A stretch of 64,000 nt of DNA from an uncultured bacterium. GTDB lineage: Bacteria; Cyanobacteriota; Vampirovibrionia; Gastranaerophilales; Gastranaerophilaceae. This document shows positions 27,364 through 37,137 of the stretch, in pieces. The stretch's first letter is position 1; every line of letters starts with the position of its first letter. The notes under the pieces were generated by a model. That model was not told the DNA's origin. It did not search any database and saw nothing but the letters and a program-made list of their open reading frames with translations. The translations under genes were made by a program, and so were the position numbers. The stretch spans positions 1 to 64,000 of the forward strand of contig CATLLJ010000001.1 of assembly GCA_950022495.1 (NCBI GenBank). The letters run 5' to 3'.

Positions 27364-28116
27364 CTACTCTAAATCTGAATTAAAGTAGCCGGCAATATAT
27401 TTAAAAGTTTTTAGTGCAGTATCTATATCCATTGTTTGAGGTTGATTTTTACGTTTTTCTTTAATCGTTATTGTATTATTTTTCAAATCCACATTTTGTA
27501 TAATATAAACATGCCATCTTCTACCGTCAAACTTTTTCTGACCGCTTCCGATAATAAAACTGTAATCTTTCTCGGCTTCCATTTGTTTAAAAAGTTTCAT
27601 AACTTCATCTTTATAACCCTTTAAATTCCAATTAAAATCTTGTTCGGCGATTACTCGAGGTTTCACTCCGGTTAAAGTCTCCATAAAATGAGATGTTAAA
27701 TTATTCTCAAATTTATATTTTTTAAATATTTCACTAATTCTACATATCCACGGTTTTGATTTATGTTTCTGCTCATATTGAGCGACAGAAATATCTAAAC
27801 TTCTAATTATATCATTATTCTGCATCGAATAAAGTTCCTCGTACTGAGCAATAGCTTTATCCGCAGGCACTGAATACTTTTCTCGATCTCCCGTTGGTGA
27901 ATAAAAATAACAGTTTATCTGATTAGGATTATTATCATCCCGTTCAATCTGATTTTTTAAAATCTTTCGTCCATTTTGAGTCTGTGCTAGAGTTTCAATA
28001 GTAGACATCAGATAACAATCACTTAGATGTTGCGTTGCAGTTTTAAATGATTCAATATCGTTATCCGTTATTGAACCTTTAAACATTATATTAAAATTAG
28101 CAAAACCTACCTTCAC
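27364..28116 (-). CDS. Divergent calpain-like cysteine protease candidate
   Basis: 250 aa; HLSDCYLMSTIETLA (calpain-like GDCxLL), RRWHVYIIQNVDLKNNTITIKEKRKN (His/Asn region), DIDTALKTFKYIAGYF. Confidence 0.55.
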   Translation of the reverse strand: MKVGFANFNIMFKGSITDNDIESFKTATQHLSDCYLMSTIETLAQTQNGRKILKNQIERDDNNPNQINCYFYSPTGDREKYSVPADKAIAQYEELYSMQNNDIIRSLDISVAQYEQKHKSKPWICRISEIFKKYKFENNLTSHFMETLTGVKPRVIAEQDFNWNLKGYKDEVMKLFKQMEAEKDYSFIIGSGQKKFDGRRWHVYIIQNVDLKNNTITIKEKRKNQPQTMDIDTALKTFKYIAGYFNSDLE

Positions 28117-28178
28117 ATATATATAAAGTATTATTCAATAAAATTTTTGCCTAATATAGAAAATTTAAACAAATATAA

Positions 28179-29237
28179 TTACTTCTCTGCTTGTATTTGT
28201 TTATACAATTCTATTTGTTTTTTAGTGAGATTTTCAGATAAAACTATTTTTACTCTAGCATTCAGGTTACCATAACCACCGGATTTTTTAGGTAAGCCAA
28301 GATTTTTCAACCTTAGCATTTTCCCGGTTGAAGTCATTGGAGGTATTTTAATTCCAATATTTCCATGCAGAGTTTGAATATCTTTTTTACATCCTAGAAC
28401 AGCTTCCGGTGGTGTAATTTCAACGTCTTTTGTCAAATCTGAACCTTTTATCTCATATTCAGAATCCTGAGGTGTTATTATTAAATATAAATCACCTTTT
28501 TGACCGTAAGCATCAACTTTACCTTCACCTTTCAGCCTTATTTTTTGACCTTCTTTTACTTCTTTTGGAAGTTTAACTTTTAGAGATTTGTTTTCATTAA
28601 TTATACCGGTTCCGCCGCAAGCAGAGCAATATCCCCCGCCGCCCGGGCATTGAGTACATTTTCTCATATCATTGAATTTCACTGTAATAGGGTCATCTGA
28701 AAACAAATCTTTTGCAGTTACATTCAATGTTTTTGTAACATCTAAATCTTCACTTTTTTGAGAGGTTCTTCTATTTGCATTAGTACGTCTTGTATAGGTT
28801 TGACCTCCAGCTCCGCCTAAATCTCCAAAATCAAATCCTGAAAATCCGCCTTGAGGCCCTCCTCCTGCAGCTCCGCCCATCATGTCTCCGAATAGAGAAC
28901 TGAAAAAGTCTGAGAAACCACCCATATCTTGACCGCCAAAGTTAAACTGCTGATAACCCTGACCTCCGCCGAAATTAAAGTTTTCAAATCCCGGAGGCGG
29001 TGTATAATCTGCTCCGCCCTGCCAGTTAGAACCTAAACTGTCATATCTTTGACGTTTTTGTTTATCGCCTAAAACTTCATAGGCTTCATTTATTTCTTTA
29101 AATTTTTCTTCTGCTTCTTTTGTTTTATTTACATCAGGGTGAAATTTTCGTGCCATTTTTCTATAAGCTGATTTAATTTCTGCATCTGTTGCATCTCTTT
29201 TCACCCCTAGGGTTTCATAATAGTCTTTGTATTTCAT
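28179..29237 (-). CDS. DnaJ-family co-chaperone with reduced zinc finger
   Basis: [36 protein letters not shown]-rich linker; [19 protein letters not shown]-terminal substrate-binding domain. Confidence 0.93.
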   Translation of the reverse strand: MKYKDYYETLGVKRDATDAEIKSAYRKMARKFHPDVNKTKEAEEKFKEINEAYEVLGDKQKRQRYDSLGSNWQGGADYTPPPGFENFNFGGGQGYQQFNFGGQDMGGFSDFFSSLFGDMMGGAAGGGPQGGFSGFDFGDLGGAGGQTYTRRTNANRRTSQKSEDLDVTKTLNVTAKDLFSDDPITVKFNDMRKCTQCPGGGGYCSACGGTGIINENKSLKVKLPKEVKEGQKIRLKGEGKVDAYGQKGDLYLIITPQDSEYEIKGSDLTKDVEITPPEAVLGCKKDIQTLHGNIGIKIPPMTSTGKMLRLKNLGLPKKSGGYGNLNARVKIVLSENLTKKQIELYKQIQAEK

Positions 29238-29313
29238 AAAAAAAATCTCCTAATGTCATAATAATATAAAATAGAAGATTTTTTGTTATTTTTAATTATT
29301 TCTTAATTATATT

Positions 29314-29721
29314 TTATTTATTTAAAAGTTTTTCACTCATTTGAGTAAGATCATCCATAATTTGTTTAAGGGAATTATTATCCTTTAAAAATTTGAGGAT
29401 GTCATCCTTTGAACCATATATTATCGGACGTTTCACTTCTATTTGCATTGTTGGATGAAGCATTAATATTTCAAATGTATGTTTTGCTTTATTTTCTGCG
29501 TCTTTTGAAATATTAAAAGCAATAGCTCTACAATACAACTGTTTATCTTTATTTACTAAATGTTCATTAATTGGACGATAATATGTAGAGTCCTTAACCT
29601 CACATTCTGCACGATTGTAGATTTCCTTTAGAATTTGAGCAAGTTTTTTTTCTGTTGTCATAGACAAATCTTTTCCCTTGACTTTAGCTGACTTGAAATT
29701 TAGATTGTTTAATTTTATCAT
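29314..29721 (-). CDS. hypothetical protein, putative partner of upstream RelA/SpoT-like gene
   Basis: 135 aa, 16 nt downstream of 29738-31186 on same strand. Confidence 0.7.
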   Translation of the reverse strand: MIKLNNLNFKSAKVKGKDLSMTTEKKLAQILKEIYNRAECEVKDSTYYRPINEHLVNKDKQLYCRAIAFNISKDAENKAKHTFEILMLHPTMQIEVKRPIIYGSKDDILKFLKDNNSLKQIMDDLTQMSEKLLNK

Positions 29722-29737
29722 ATTTACCTCTATTAAT

Positions 29738-31186
29738 CTATATTATAAATGATCTTTGTGCATCTTGTTCAATATGAGGAACAAATGTTTGCATTTTTCT
29801 TGCCTGATCAACTTCGTTGAGATGATGCAGCCGCTTCATTGATTCTTCTGAAAGTATCGGGTCAAAACCTGCAGGAAGCTGTGGTTTTGGAACTTGTATA
29901 CCTAATTCTTTCATTCGATAGTAATCATAAGTTCTGCTTATATAACTATCATACACAGGCATCTGAGTTTTTGAAAGACTCTGGACTGCTTTTTTATAAG
30001 GTTGGAAAATTTCACCAAGAGTATTTTTGTCTAATACTGAATCATATTTGAGGTGTTCATACTCTCCAAAAGGACCGGAACCTCGAATTTGGATTTCGGC
30101 AAAGCTACCGTCTTTCAACGTAACATTTACTTGAGCCGTTGTGTAACCACTCGGTTTTATCGCATCCTGTGCATTTTTAGAAAGACCTTCAAGACCATAT
30201 TTTGCTAAATCAATATTTTCAGAACAGGTAATTATATCAAATCTTTCACCTGTTGCCATCTGTAATCTTTCAAACTGTCTTATTTGCCTGTCTGAAAAAT
30301 AAGATACTCCGTCGATACCCTTATAGTTATTGATTTCAGTCATTCTAACAGGTTTAATTTTTGGATTTGTCTGCAATTCCTTAATTAAATCTTTACTAAT
30401 ACCTGCTTGTTCCAGCTTTTCAATAGTAGTAACATTTCTATCCAGAGCATCACGCAAGCCGCCAAGAATAAATCTGCGGAACACAGGTTCGGATTGTTTT
30501 TCGGCAAGTGCAATTTTTATAGGTTTTGCTAAACGGTTTGCAATGGCCAATTCTTTTTTTGACAATTGTCTGCCGCTGAATAAACTCATCACAAGATGTT
30601 TTTCCCGATTAGACAATCCATTACCGTCTATCTTAATTGTATTTAATGTATCAATAATATCTTTTCTTGTAATATCTTGAAGCTGAATTCTGCCCCCAAT
30701 AGCATCTTGAATAATCTGGCGTGCTTCTTCATCTGTTTTTATTGATTTTTTCTTTTTAATCAATACTCTTTCAAGCTTTGAAAATACTGAATTAGCACCT
30801 TTTGCTCTTACGGAAACATTAAAACCATCAAAGACTTCTTTAATTTCTCTTTCGGCTGAAGGTAAAGCTTTTTCATAACTTTCTGCAAGTCTCAATGCAG
30901 TATTTCCTAATTCTGCCTGTTGAAATGAGTTTTTAACCTTTAATAAATCAGGTTTAATTTCAAATGCAGGATTATTGTAATGTCTTGTGTGAATATTCAT
31001 TGGCATTGTAATATCAGGTTTCACACGGTATTGTGCGACACCGGGTTTTTCGTAACTGCCTATGGCTGTTTCAATACCTCTATATCTTAATGAATTTTCT
31101 GCAACAGGATTTGTTACTGTCTTAGCAACAGTTTTACCACGTAAAAATGTTCTTGTTCCACTAATTATTTTAGTGATTAATGACAT
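29738..31186 (-). CDS. Divergent RelA/SpoT-fold nucleotidyltransferase-like protein
   Basis: VRAKGANSVFSKLERV (RxKxxxSxxxK), IQDAIGGRIQL, KPSGYTTAQVNVTLKDGSFAEIQIRG...EYEHLKYD. Confidence 0.6.
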   Translation of the reverse strand: MSLITKIISGTRTFLRGKTVAKTVTNPVAENSLRYRGIETAIGSYEKPGVAQYRVKPDITMPMNIHTRHYNNPAFEIKPDLLKVKNSFQQAELGNTALRLAESYEKALPSAEREIKEVFDGFNVSVRAKGANSVFSKLERVLIKKKKSIKTDEEARQIIQDAIGGRIQLQDITRKDIIDTLNTIKIDGNGLSNREKHLVMSLFSGRQLSKKELAIANRLAKPIKIALAEKQSEPVFRRFILGGLRDALDRNVTTIEKLEQAGISKDLIKELQTNPKIKPVRMTEINNYKGIDGVSYFSDRQIRQFERLQMATGERFDIITCSENIDLAKYGLEGLSKNAQDAIKPSGYTTAQVNVTLKDGSFAEIQIRGSGPFGEYEHLKYDSVLDKNTLGEIFQPYKKAVQSLSKTQMPVYDSYISRTYDYYRMKELGIQVPKPQLPAGFDPILSEESMKRLHHLNEVDQARKMQTFVPHIEQDAQRSFII

Positions 31187-31255
31187 AGCATTTTCCTTTA
31201 CAAATATCCCCTGTATTTATATAAAGTATTTTTTTTATATAAAATTGCCTTTTAA

Positions 31256-31291
31256 AAAAAGAGATATTACGTAATTGTAATATCTCTTTTT
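31256..31291. terminator. Intrinsic terminator
   Basis: AAAAAGAGATATTACGTAATTGTAATATCTCTTTTT. Confidence 0.85.
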
Positions 31292-31319
31292 ATATTTTAA
31301 ATGTGTAAACTGGTTATTA

Positions 31320-31544
31320 CTATCTTAGGCTAACTTTTACAGCAGGTCCTTTTTGAGAAATTTCAACTTTGTTTTCTCTTGCTAACCAGCCTAAACCTAA
31401 ATCTGCAAAGTTACCTTTTAGGTCTAATTCTTTTTTCATTTTTGCAAAAGAAGTTGTTCCGTTTTCATTTAAGTAGTTGTAGATTTCTCCTGCTGCAAAT
31501 CCAATTCTTTCTTCTTGTGATAAAGTTACTTTTTTAACTGCCAT
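31320..31544 (-). CDS. winged helix-turn-helix protein (DUF2582-like)
   Basis: 74 aa: SQEERIGFAAGEIYNYLNENGTTSFAKMKKELDLKGNFADLGLGWLARENKVEI. Confidence 0.85.
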   Translation of the reverse strand: MAVKKVTLSQEERIGFAAGEIYNYLNENGTTSFAKMKKELDLKGNFADLGLGWLARENKVEISQKGPAVKVSLR

Positions 31545-31684
31545 AATCTCTTTCCTCCATTAACTATTGTATGTATAACACTTTTTCGACAGTTCAATAA
31601 TAATCTATTTTCACATTTAAAAAATCATTTTAAATACGTAGTTTTTTAAGGTGTATTTTATGCTAAAATACACTATAAGGAGTA

Positions 31685-34600
31685 TTGAAATTGATTATTG
31701 AGGGAAGCATAGCATCAAATAAGACAGAAATCCTTATAGATAAGTATGTTGAACTTATCAACAGCGGAATTTCTGCATCAAAAATCCTTGTTATACTCCA
31801 AAACTCTACATTGAAAAACGAATTCAAAGAAAAGGTCTTTGAAAAAATAAATGTAAATTGCATTGAAAAACTTCAAATACATTCGTTTTTCTCTCTTGTA
31901 TACAATACAGTATCGGATAATTGGGCATTTCTGGAAGACCGAAATATTTACGACAATCCTGTTATATTACCAAATCTTGCAGGCTTGGAAGTATCTCAAT
32001 TTTTGTTAAAAGACATTTTAAAAGAAGTTCCTTTTAAAGGTTACAACTCCAGAATGTCATTGCTGCACCAAATTTTTCGCCGTTATTCTCTTATAATCCA
32101 AAATAATTTAACACAAAAGGATGTAAATAAACGTGCTGAAATTTTGAAAGAAGGATTTTCGGATGAAGCATCCCTTGCAATACGCAAATTTCTGAAAAGG
32201 ACTTTAGAATTAAGAGATTTCGATTATATTAGACAATGTCTGATGTTTAATTTTATTTATCAGAATACTGATTACTTTAAAGATGTTGAATATTTGATTG
32301 TAGATGATGCGGATGAATGCACACCAATTTGTCTTGATTTTATTGAATATTTATCAAAACAGCTCAAAGACTATTGGATTACAGTTGACCCGCTGGGCTC
32401 AAGCCGCTGCGGATATTTAAGTGCGGATAAAAACAATCTTGAAAAGTTGAAAAATATTTTTAAAACCGATATAACAAAACTTACTGCCAATTCAAAATTA
32501 CTTAACGATGCTCAAACTCTATTTAACAATATTTATCAGGATGAAGAAAATATATTAAACAATTTCAGCTATAATTCGTTTTCAAAACGTTCTGAGACAG
32601 TTGACTCAGCTATTAATCTAATTAAGGACTTATTCAAAAATAAAATTCTTCCGTGCGAAATTTCAATTATCACACCTGTAATTGATGACATGCTAAAATT
32701 TACGTTAAAGGAAAATTTTGCTTCAAATATTAATTTAATGTACTTAACAGGAAGCGAAAAGCTAATCCAAAACAAACTTGTACTTGCTGCAATAACCATC
32801 CTGAAACTTAACACCGAATTAAAAAATTTCTTAAGCGAATTTGATATACGAATACTTCTATCAAATTTTTTACGTATACCTTTAAAATATTGTGAAGAAA
32901 TTCTCAATGCATTTCAGCAGAACAAAACTCTTATTCCTTATGATTTCAAAGATGAGGAGTATACGCAAAAATACAATAGATTATTAAATTTGATTGATAA
33001 TCTTGCAAATTCAAATTCAAAAATTTCAGAACAAATTATACTAATATATAATCAATTATTTGATACCAGCCAGAATGATAAATTAGAATTAAAGAAATTC
33101 AATTTCTTTTTAAAACAGATTACTGATTTTGAAAATATATTCGGCGAAAAATTTAATTCCAGAAAATCAGATATTATAATTCAGATAGAAAATTCAATAA
33201 TTTCTGAAAATCCTTATTCTGTCTTAGAGATAGAGAAAAATGATTTAATAATATCTACTCCGCAAAAAATTATTGATAACAAATTAAAAACAAAGTATCA
33301 AATATGGTTAGATATCTCATCATCAGAATGGATAAAATCAGATACCGGACCTTTATATAACGCATGGGTATTCCAGAAAGACTGGGACAAACCGGAATAT
33401 ACAATCGAAGATAATATTGAGCTTTCAAAAGAAAAAAATGCCAGAGTTTTAAGAAAACTGACACTATGTGCCGAAGAGAAAGTATTCTGTTATTCAAGTT
33501 TATTTGATTCTAACGGGGTTGAAAATTACGGGGCATTAGAAAACTTTATTATTGTTGATGAAAAAAACTCAACAGACGAAAATCAACAGCAAACCACATT
33601 TAAAATAATTCCGCGTGAAGACCAGAAACCTGTACTTGACTATAGCAATGGATATATGGGAATTTCAGCGGTACCGGGGGCTGGTAAGACAACAATCCTT
33701 CTTGCTCTCATTGTAAAACTTTTGGAAAGAAAAATTCCGCCCGAACATATTTTTGTTTTAACGTATATGGATTCCGCTGCACGGAACTTCAGAGAAAGAA
33801 TTAAAAATATCCGCAGCCGTTCCGCAAAACTGCCAAATATAAGCACAATTCACGGGTTGGCTCTAAGAATATTAAAAGAAAACGGTAACTTTGAAAAACT
33901 CGGACTCTCTGGGGATTTTGAAATTTGTGATGATGCTCATCGCGGAAGAATTTTACGTGAAATTGCTTCAAAATTAAAAATTGAACAAAAAACTGCTGAA
34001 GAATTTGACAGGGCAGTATCTGTTTTTAAAATTGCAGGGGGAATTTTTCCGGCTGCAATTCAAGATGAAAAACTCAAAAAATTCAAAGTATTTGTTGAAG
34101 CTTATAAAAACAACTTAAAAGAATATAATCTTATTGATTATGATGATATGCTGACAGGTTCTGTTCGTATTCTGAAAGAAAATCCTGATATTCTGGCATA
34201 TTATCAAGATATTTGCGAGTACATTATTGAAGACGAAGCTCAGGATTCCTCCGGTGTGCAGCAGGAACTCATAGCCCTTCTTTCAGGGAAACACAAAAAC
34301 ATTATTCGCTGCGGAGATGTTAATCAATCTATCACTGCAACTTTTTCAAATGCGGACGTAGAAGGTTTTAGGAACTTTATTACCGAAAATAATAATGTCA
34401 GCATGAATTGTTCGCAAAGATGTGCAAAAGGAGTTTGGGAATGTGCCAACAAGCTGGTTGAAACTTTCAGCCAAAAAGAAGACAGCAGTAATTCTTTTTA
34501 TAAAATGTACATGCAGCCTGTTGAAGGCAGAAATCCGGAGAGCAAAAATGCTGTTGAAGGAATTTTATTCAACAGCCCAGTAGAAGAAAAAAATTACATT

Positions 34601-35566
34601 TTAAAAATTATTAAAGACACACTGAATAAGAACCCAGAATACACTGTGGGAATTCTATTGAGGTACAATTATCAAATATCGGCATGGCAGGAATTAATTG
34701 AAAACTGTGGTTTAAAAACTATTACACGTAACGAATGTCTGGAACAAAAAGCCATTTTCAAAGCAATTTTTGCAGTTATGAAGATAATTTTAAATCCATT
34801 TGACAATGAATTAGTTGGAAGCAACTATGATATTCTTGCAGATTTAGGGTTTTATAAGAGGGGATTTGGTTCTGAAATCAAAAAATACGAAAATCCGTTT
34901 ATTCAGATAAATGCTGACAATATAGATAACATTCATCTTGAAAGATTTTATTGGGATTTAAATTACTGGGTATCATTATGTCATCTTCCGCCTAACGAAC
35001 TTGCAATCAAAATCGGACTTAATTTCTTTAAAAGCGATATCGAAAAATCCAATATTTATTTAATTTCTACATTAATTAAAAGAATATGTATAAAAAATAA
35101 TTCGTTAGAATATACGTTGAACAGATTGTCTGAATTAGCGAAAAAACCTAATCTCAGCGGATTTAAATTCTTCTCGGAAGTTGACGAAGATGACAAAAAA
35201 TCATTACAGGGTAAAGTTCAAATTATGACTATGCATAAATCAAAAGGGGATGAGTTTAACCTTGTATTTATACCGGAAATGACTGAAAAGAATTTACCGC
35301 TCACACTTGATGCGATAAATCTTAAATCATCTGACTTCATTGAATCTGTCAGGGCTTTAAACCCGAATTATAAAAAGAAATCAGAATACGAATTAAAAAA
35401 AGAAATTCTGTCAGAAAATCTCCGGCTTTTATATGTCGCAGTAACCCGTGCTAAACATAAATTATTTATCACAACCAGCACAAAATCTAAACGATATGGC
35501 AAAGAGTATAATTTGGAACCAAATATAATTTTTGATGAAATTTTGGAAGGAGTACACAATGAATAA
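31685..35566 (+). CDS. Tandem SF1 (UvrD/AddA-like) helicase, degenerate N-terminal helicase module
   Basis: 1293 aa, TTG start after AAGGAGTA; N-terminal GSIASNKTE and YLIVDDADE; central SAVPGAGKTT, VLTYMDSAARNFRERI, IIEDEAQDSS, MTMHKSKGDEFNLVFIPEM, RLLYVAVTRAKHKLFI. Confidence 0.92.
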   Translation: MKLIIEGSIASNKTEILIDKYVELINSGISASKILVILQNSTLKNEFKEKVFEKINVNCIEKLQIHSFFSLVYNTVSDNWAFLEDRNIYDNPVILPNLAGLEVSQFLLKDILKEVPFKGYNSRMSLLHQIFRRYSLIIQNNLTQKDVNKRAEILKEGFSDEASLAIRKFLKRTLELRDFDYIRQCLMFNFIYQNTDYFKDVEYLIVDDADECTPICLDFIEYLSKQLKDYWITVDPLGSSRCGYLSADKNNLEKLKNIFKTDITKLTANSKLLNDAQTLFNNIYQDEENILNNFSYNSFSKRSETVDSAINLIKDLFKNKILPCEISIITPVIDDMLKFTLKENFASNINLMYLTGSEKLIQNKLVLAAITILKLNTELKNFLSEFDIRILLSNFLRIPLKYCEEILNAFQQNKTLIPYDFKDEEYTQKYNRLLNLIDNLANSNSKISEQIILIYNQLFDTSQNDKLELKKFNFFLKQITDFENIFGEKFNSRKSDIIIQIENSIISENPYSVLEIEKNDLIISTPQKIIDNKLKTKYQIWLDISSSEWIKSDTGPLYNAWVFQKDWDKPEYTIEDNIELSKEKNARVLRKLTLCAEEKVFCYSSLFDSNGVENYGALENFIIVDEKNSTDENQQQTTFKIIPREDQKPVLDYSNGYMGISAVPGAGKTTILLALIVKLLERKIPPEHIFVLTYMDSAARNFRERIKNIRSRSAKLPNISTIHGLALRILKENGNFEKLGLSGDFEICDDAHRGRILREIASKLKIEQKTAEEFDRAVSVFKIAGGIFPAAIQDEKLKKFKVFVEAYKNNLKEYNLIDYDDMLTGSVRILKENPDILAYYQDICEYIIEDEAQDSSGVQQELIALLSGKHKNIIRCGDVNQSITATFSNADVEGFRNFITENNNVSMNCSQRCAKGVWECANKLVETFSQKEDSSNSFYKMYMQPVEGRNPESKNAVEGILFNSPVEEKNYILKIIKDTLNKNPEYTVGILLRYNYQISAWQELIENCGLKTITRNECLEQKAIFKAIFAVMKIILNPFDNELVGSNYDILADLGFYKRGFGSEIKKYENPFIQINADNIDNIHLERFYWDLNYWVSLCHLPPNELAIKIGLNFFKSDIEKSNIYLISTLIKRICIKNNSLEYTLNRLSELAKKPNLSGFKFFSEVDEDDKKSLQGKVQIMTMHKSKGDEFNLVFIPEMTEKNLPLTLDAINLKSSDFIESVRALNPNYKKKSEYELKKEILSENLRLLYVAVTRAKHKLFITTSTKSKRYGKEYNLEPNIIFDEILEGVHNE

Positions 35567-36215
35567 CTTTTCTCCAAATATTTTAAAAACTTATGAAACC
35601 TGTCCGAAAAAATTTTATTATCAGCATATTGAAAAAATAAGTATGCCTTCATCTGCCTCGGCATTTGAAAAAGGGAAGAAAATTCACGCTCTGGCGAATT
35701 ATTTTTTACGAGGGGTAAATATTTCCAGAATTGAAACAGCACTAAATGATGAAGAAAAAATCCTATGGAATTTATTACTGGATAATAGTTTCTATCAAAA
35801 AGAATATTTTAAATCTGAATTCACACTTTCTTGTAAAATAGAGGATTACTGGATTGGCGGAAGAATTGATGCTATTGTCCGCGACGATAACAAGTATTAT
35901 ATTCTGGATTATAAAACAGGTTCTATTCCAAAAAATCCTGAATATGATTATCAAACAATGGTGTATTTATTATGTTTAGACCTGTATTTAAAAAACTATG
36001 ATTTCTTAGCTTTTGTATATATTGATTTGAAAAACAAGCAAAACCATGTAATTGAATTTAATGAAACTTTAAAACAGGAATATGAAAAAAGAATTATAAA
36101 AGCGTGCAGCACCATAACTTCCGATACAATTTATAATTGCCATACACAAAATTGTAAATACTGCGAATATTCAAAATTATGTAACTGTGAAGATTTAAAC
36201 GAACAATATTTATAA
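35559..36215 (+). CDS. PD-(D/E)XK nuclease with Fe-S cysteine pattern (AddB-C/Cas4-like)
   Basis: FSPNILKTYETCPKKFYYQHIEKI, YYILDYKTGSIPK, CKYCEYSKLC; start MNNFSPN overlaps helicase end by 8 nt. Confidence 0.9.
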   Translation: MNNFSPNILKTYETCPKKFYYQHIEKISMPSSASAFEKGKKIHALANYFLRGVNISRIETALNDEEKILWNLLLDNSFYQKEYFKSEFTLSCKIEDYWIGGRIDAIVRDDNKYYILDYKTGSIPKNPEYDYQTMVYLLCLDLYLKNYDFLAFVYIDLKNKQNHVIEFNETLKQEYEKRIIKACSTITSDTIYNCHTQNCKYCEYSKLCNCEDLNEQYL

Positions 36216-37133
36216 AACAGACTTTATAGCCGCCAGCATTCCGGAACAATCAGCAAGATTTTTTCCTGCAATATCAAAAGCTGTACCATGCCCCGGTGAA
36301 GTTCTAATAATATCCAAACCGATAGTTGTATTAATAGTCTTGTCTCCAGCCACTGTTTTAATTGGGATTAACCCCTGATCGTGATAATTGGCAATATAGC
36401 AGTCATAATCATCTTTTGTGCCGGTATAATAATGCTTTGCCGCATTAACAAACAAAGTATCAGCAGGCAGCGGCATTGAAATATTTATACCGTTTTTTCT
36501 TAATTCTTCAACTGCAGGAATAAGAATTTTAATTTCTTCATCCCCTAATATTCCATCTTCACCTGAATGAGGATTAAAACCGCATAATGCAAATTTGGGG
36601 TTTTCAATATTAAATTTGGTTCTAAATGTTTCAACAAGATTAATTATTTTAGTAACTACGATTTCCTTTGTTAAGTGAATATCTTTTAATGCACAGTGCC
36701 GCGTTAAAAGTAAAACCCTGAAATTATCTGCAACAAAAAGCATTTCCGCAAGCTGATTATCATGAGCAAGAAATTTTTGTAAAATTTCAGTCTGACCGTT
36801 AAAATGATGACCTGCAAGATAAAGAGCATTCTTTGCAACGGGAGCTGTAACAATTGCTGCAGGTTTCAGTTCACAAACAGTTTTCAAAGATTGATAAGAA
36901 AATTCACCGGCTTCTTTTGTAACCAGACTGGGTTTTATATTGTTTAAGTCATACGAAATTTCAATAATTTCGTATTTATCAACAATTTCAGAACCGCCAT
37001 AATATTTCAGAATCTCTTTATTGCTGATAAGAACAACTCTTTCTGGAGGCAAATCAAGCTTTTTTAAAGCTTTAATAGTAATTTCAGCCCCTATTCCGTT
37101 TGGATCTCCTGTTGTAATTGCAATTTTATCCAT
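36210..37133 (-). CDS. PdxA family dehydrogenase (probably PdxA2-like)
   Basis: ITTGDPNGIGAEI, APVAKNAL, GHTEILQ-like FNGQTEIL, NYHDQGLIPIK, TSPGHGTAFDIAG; adjacent to DUF1537 kinase. Confidence 0.93.
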   Translation of the reverse strand: MDKIAITTGDPNGIGAEITIKALKKLDLPPERVVLISNKEILKYYGGSEIVDKYEIIEISYDLNNIKPSLVTKEAGEFSYQSLKTVCELKPAAIVTAPVAKNALYLAGHHFNGQTEILQKFLAHDNQLAEMLFVADNFRVLLLTRHCALKDIHLTKEIVVTKIINLVETFRTKFNIENPKFALCGFNPHSGEDGILGDEEIKILIPAVEELRKNGINISMPLPADTLFVNAAKHYYTGTKDDYDCYIANYHDQGLIPIKTVAGDKTINTTIGLDIIRTSPGHGTAFDIAGKNLADCSGMLAAIKSVL

Positions 37134-37137
37134 TTGC

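Noticed and set aside
35559-36215. Cas4 of a CRISPR-Cas system
   Set aside because: Fe-S PD-(D/E)XK pattern fits, but no cas genes or array nearby and it overlaps a helicase gene, favouring an AddB-type recombination nuclease.
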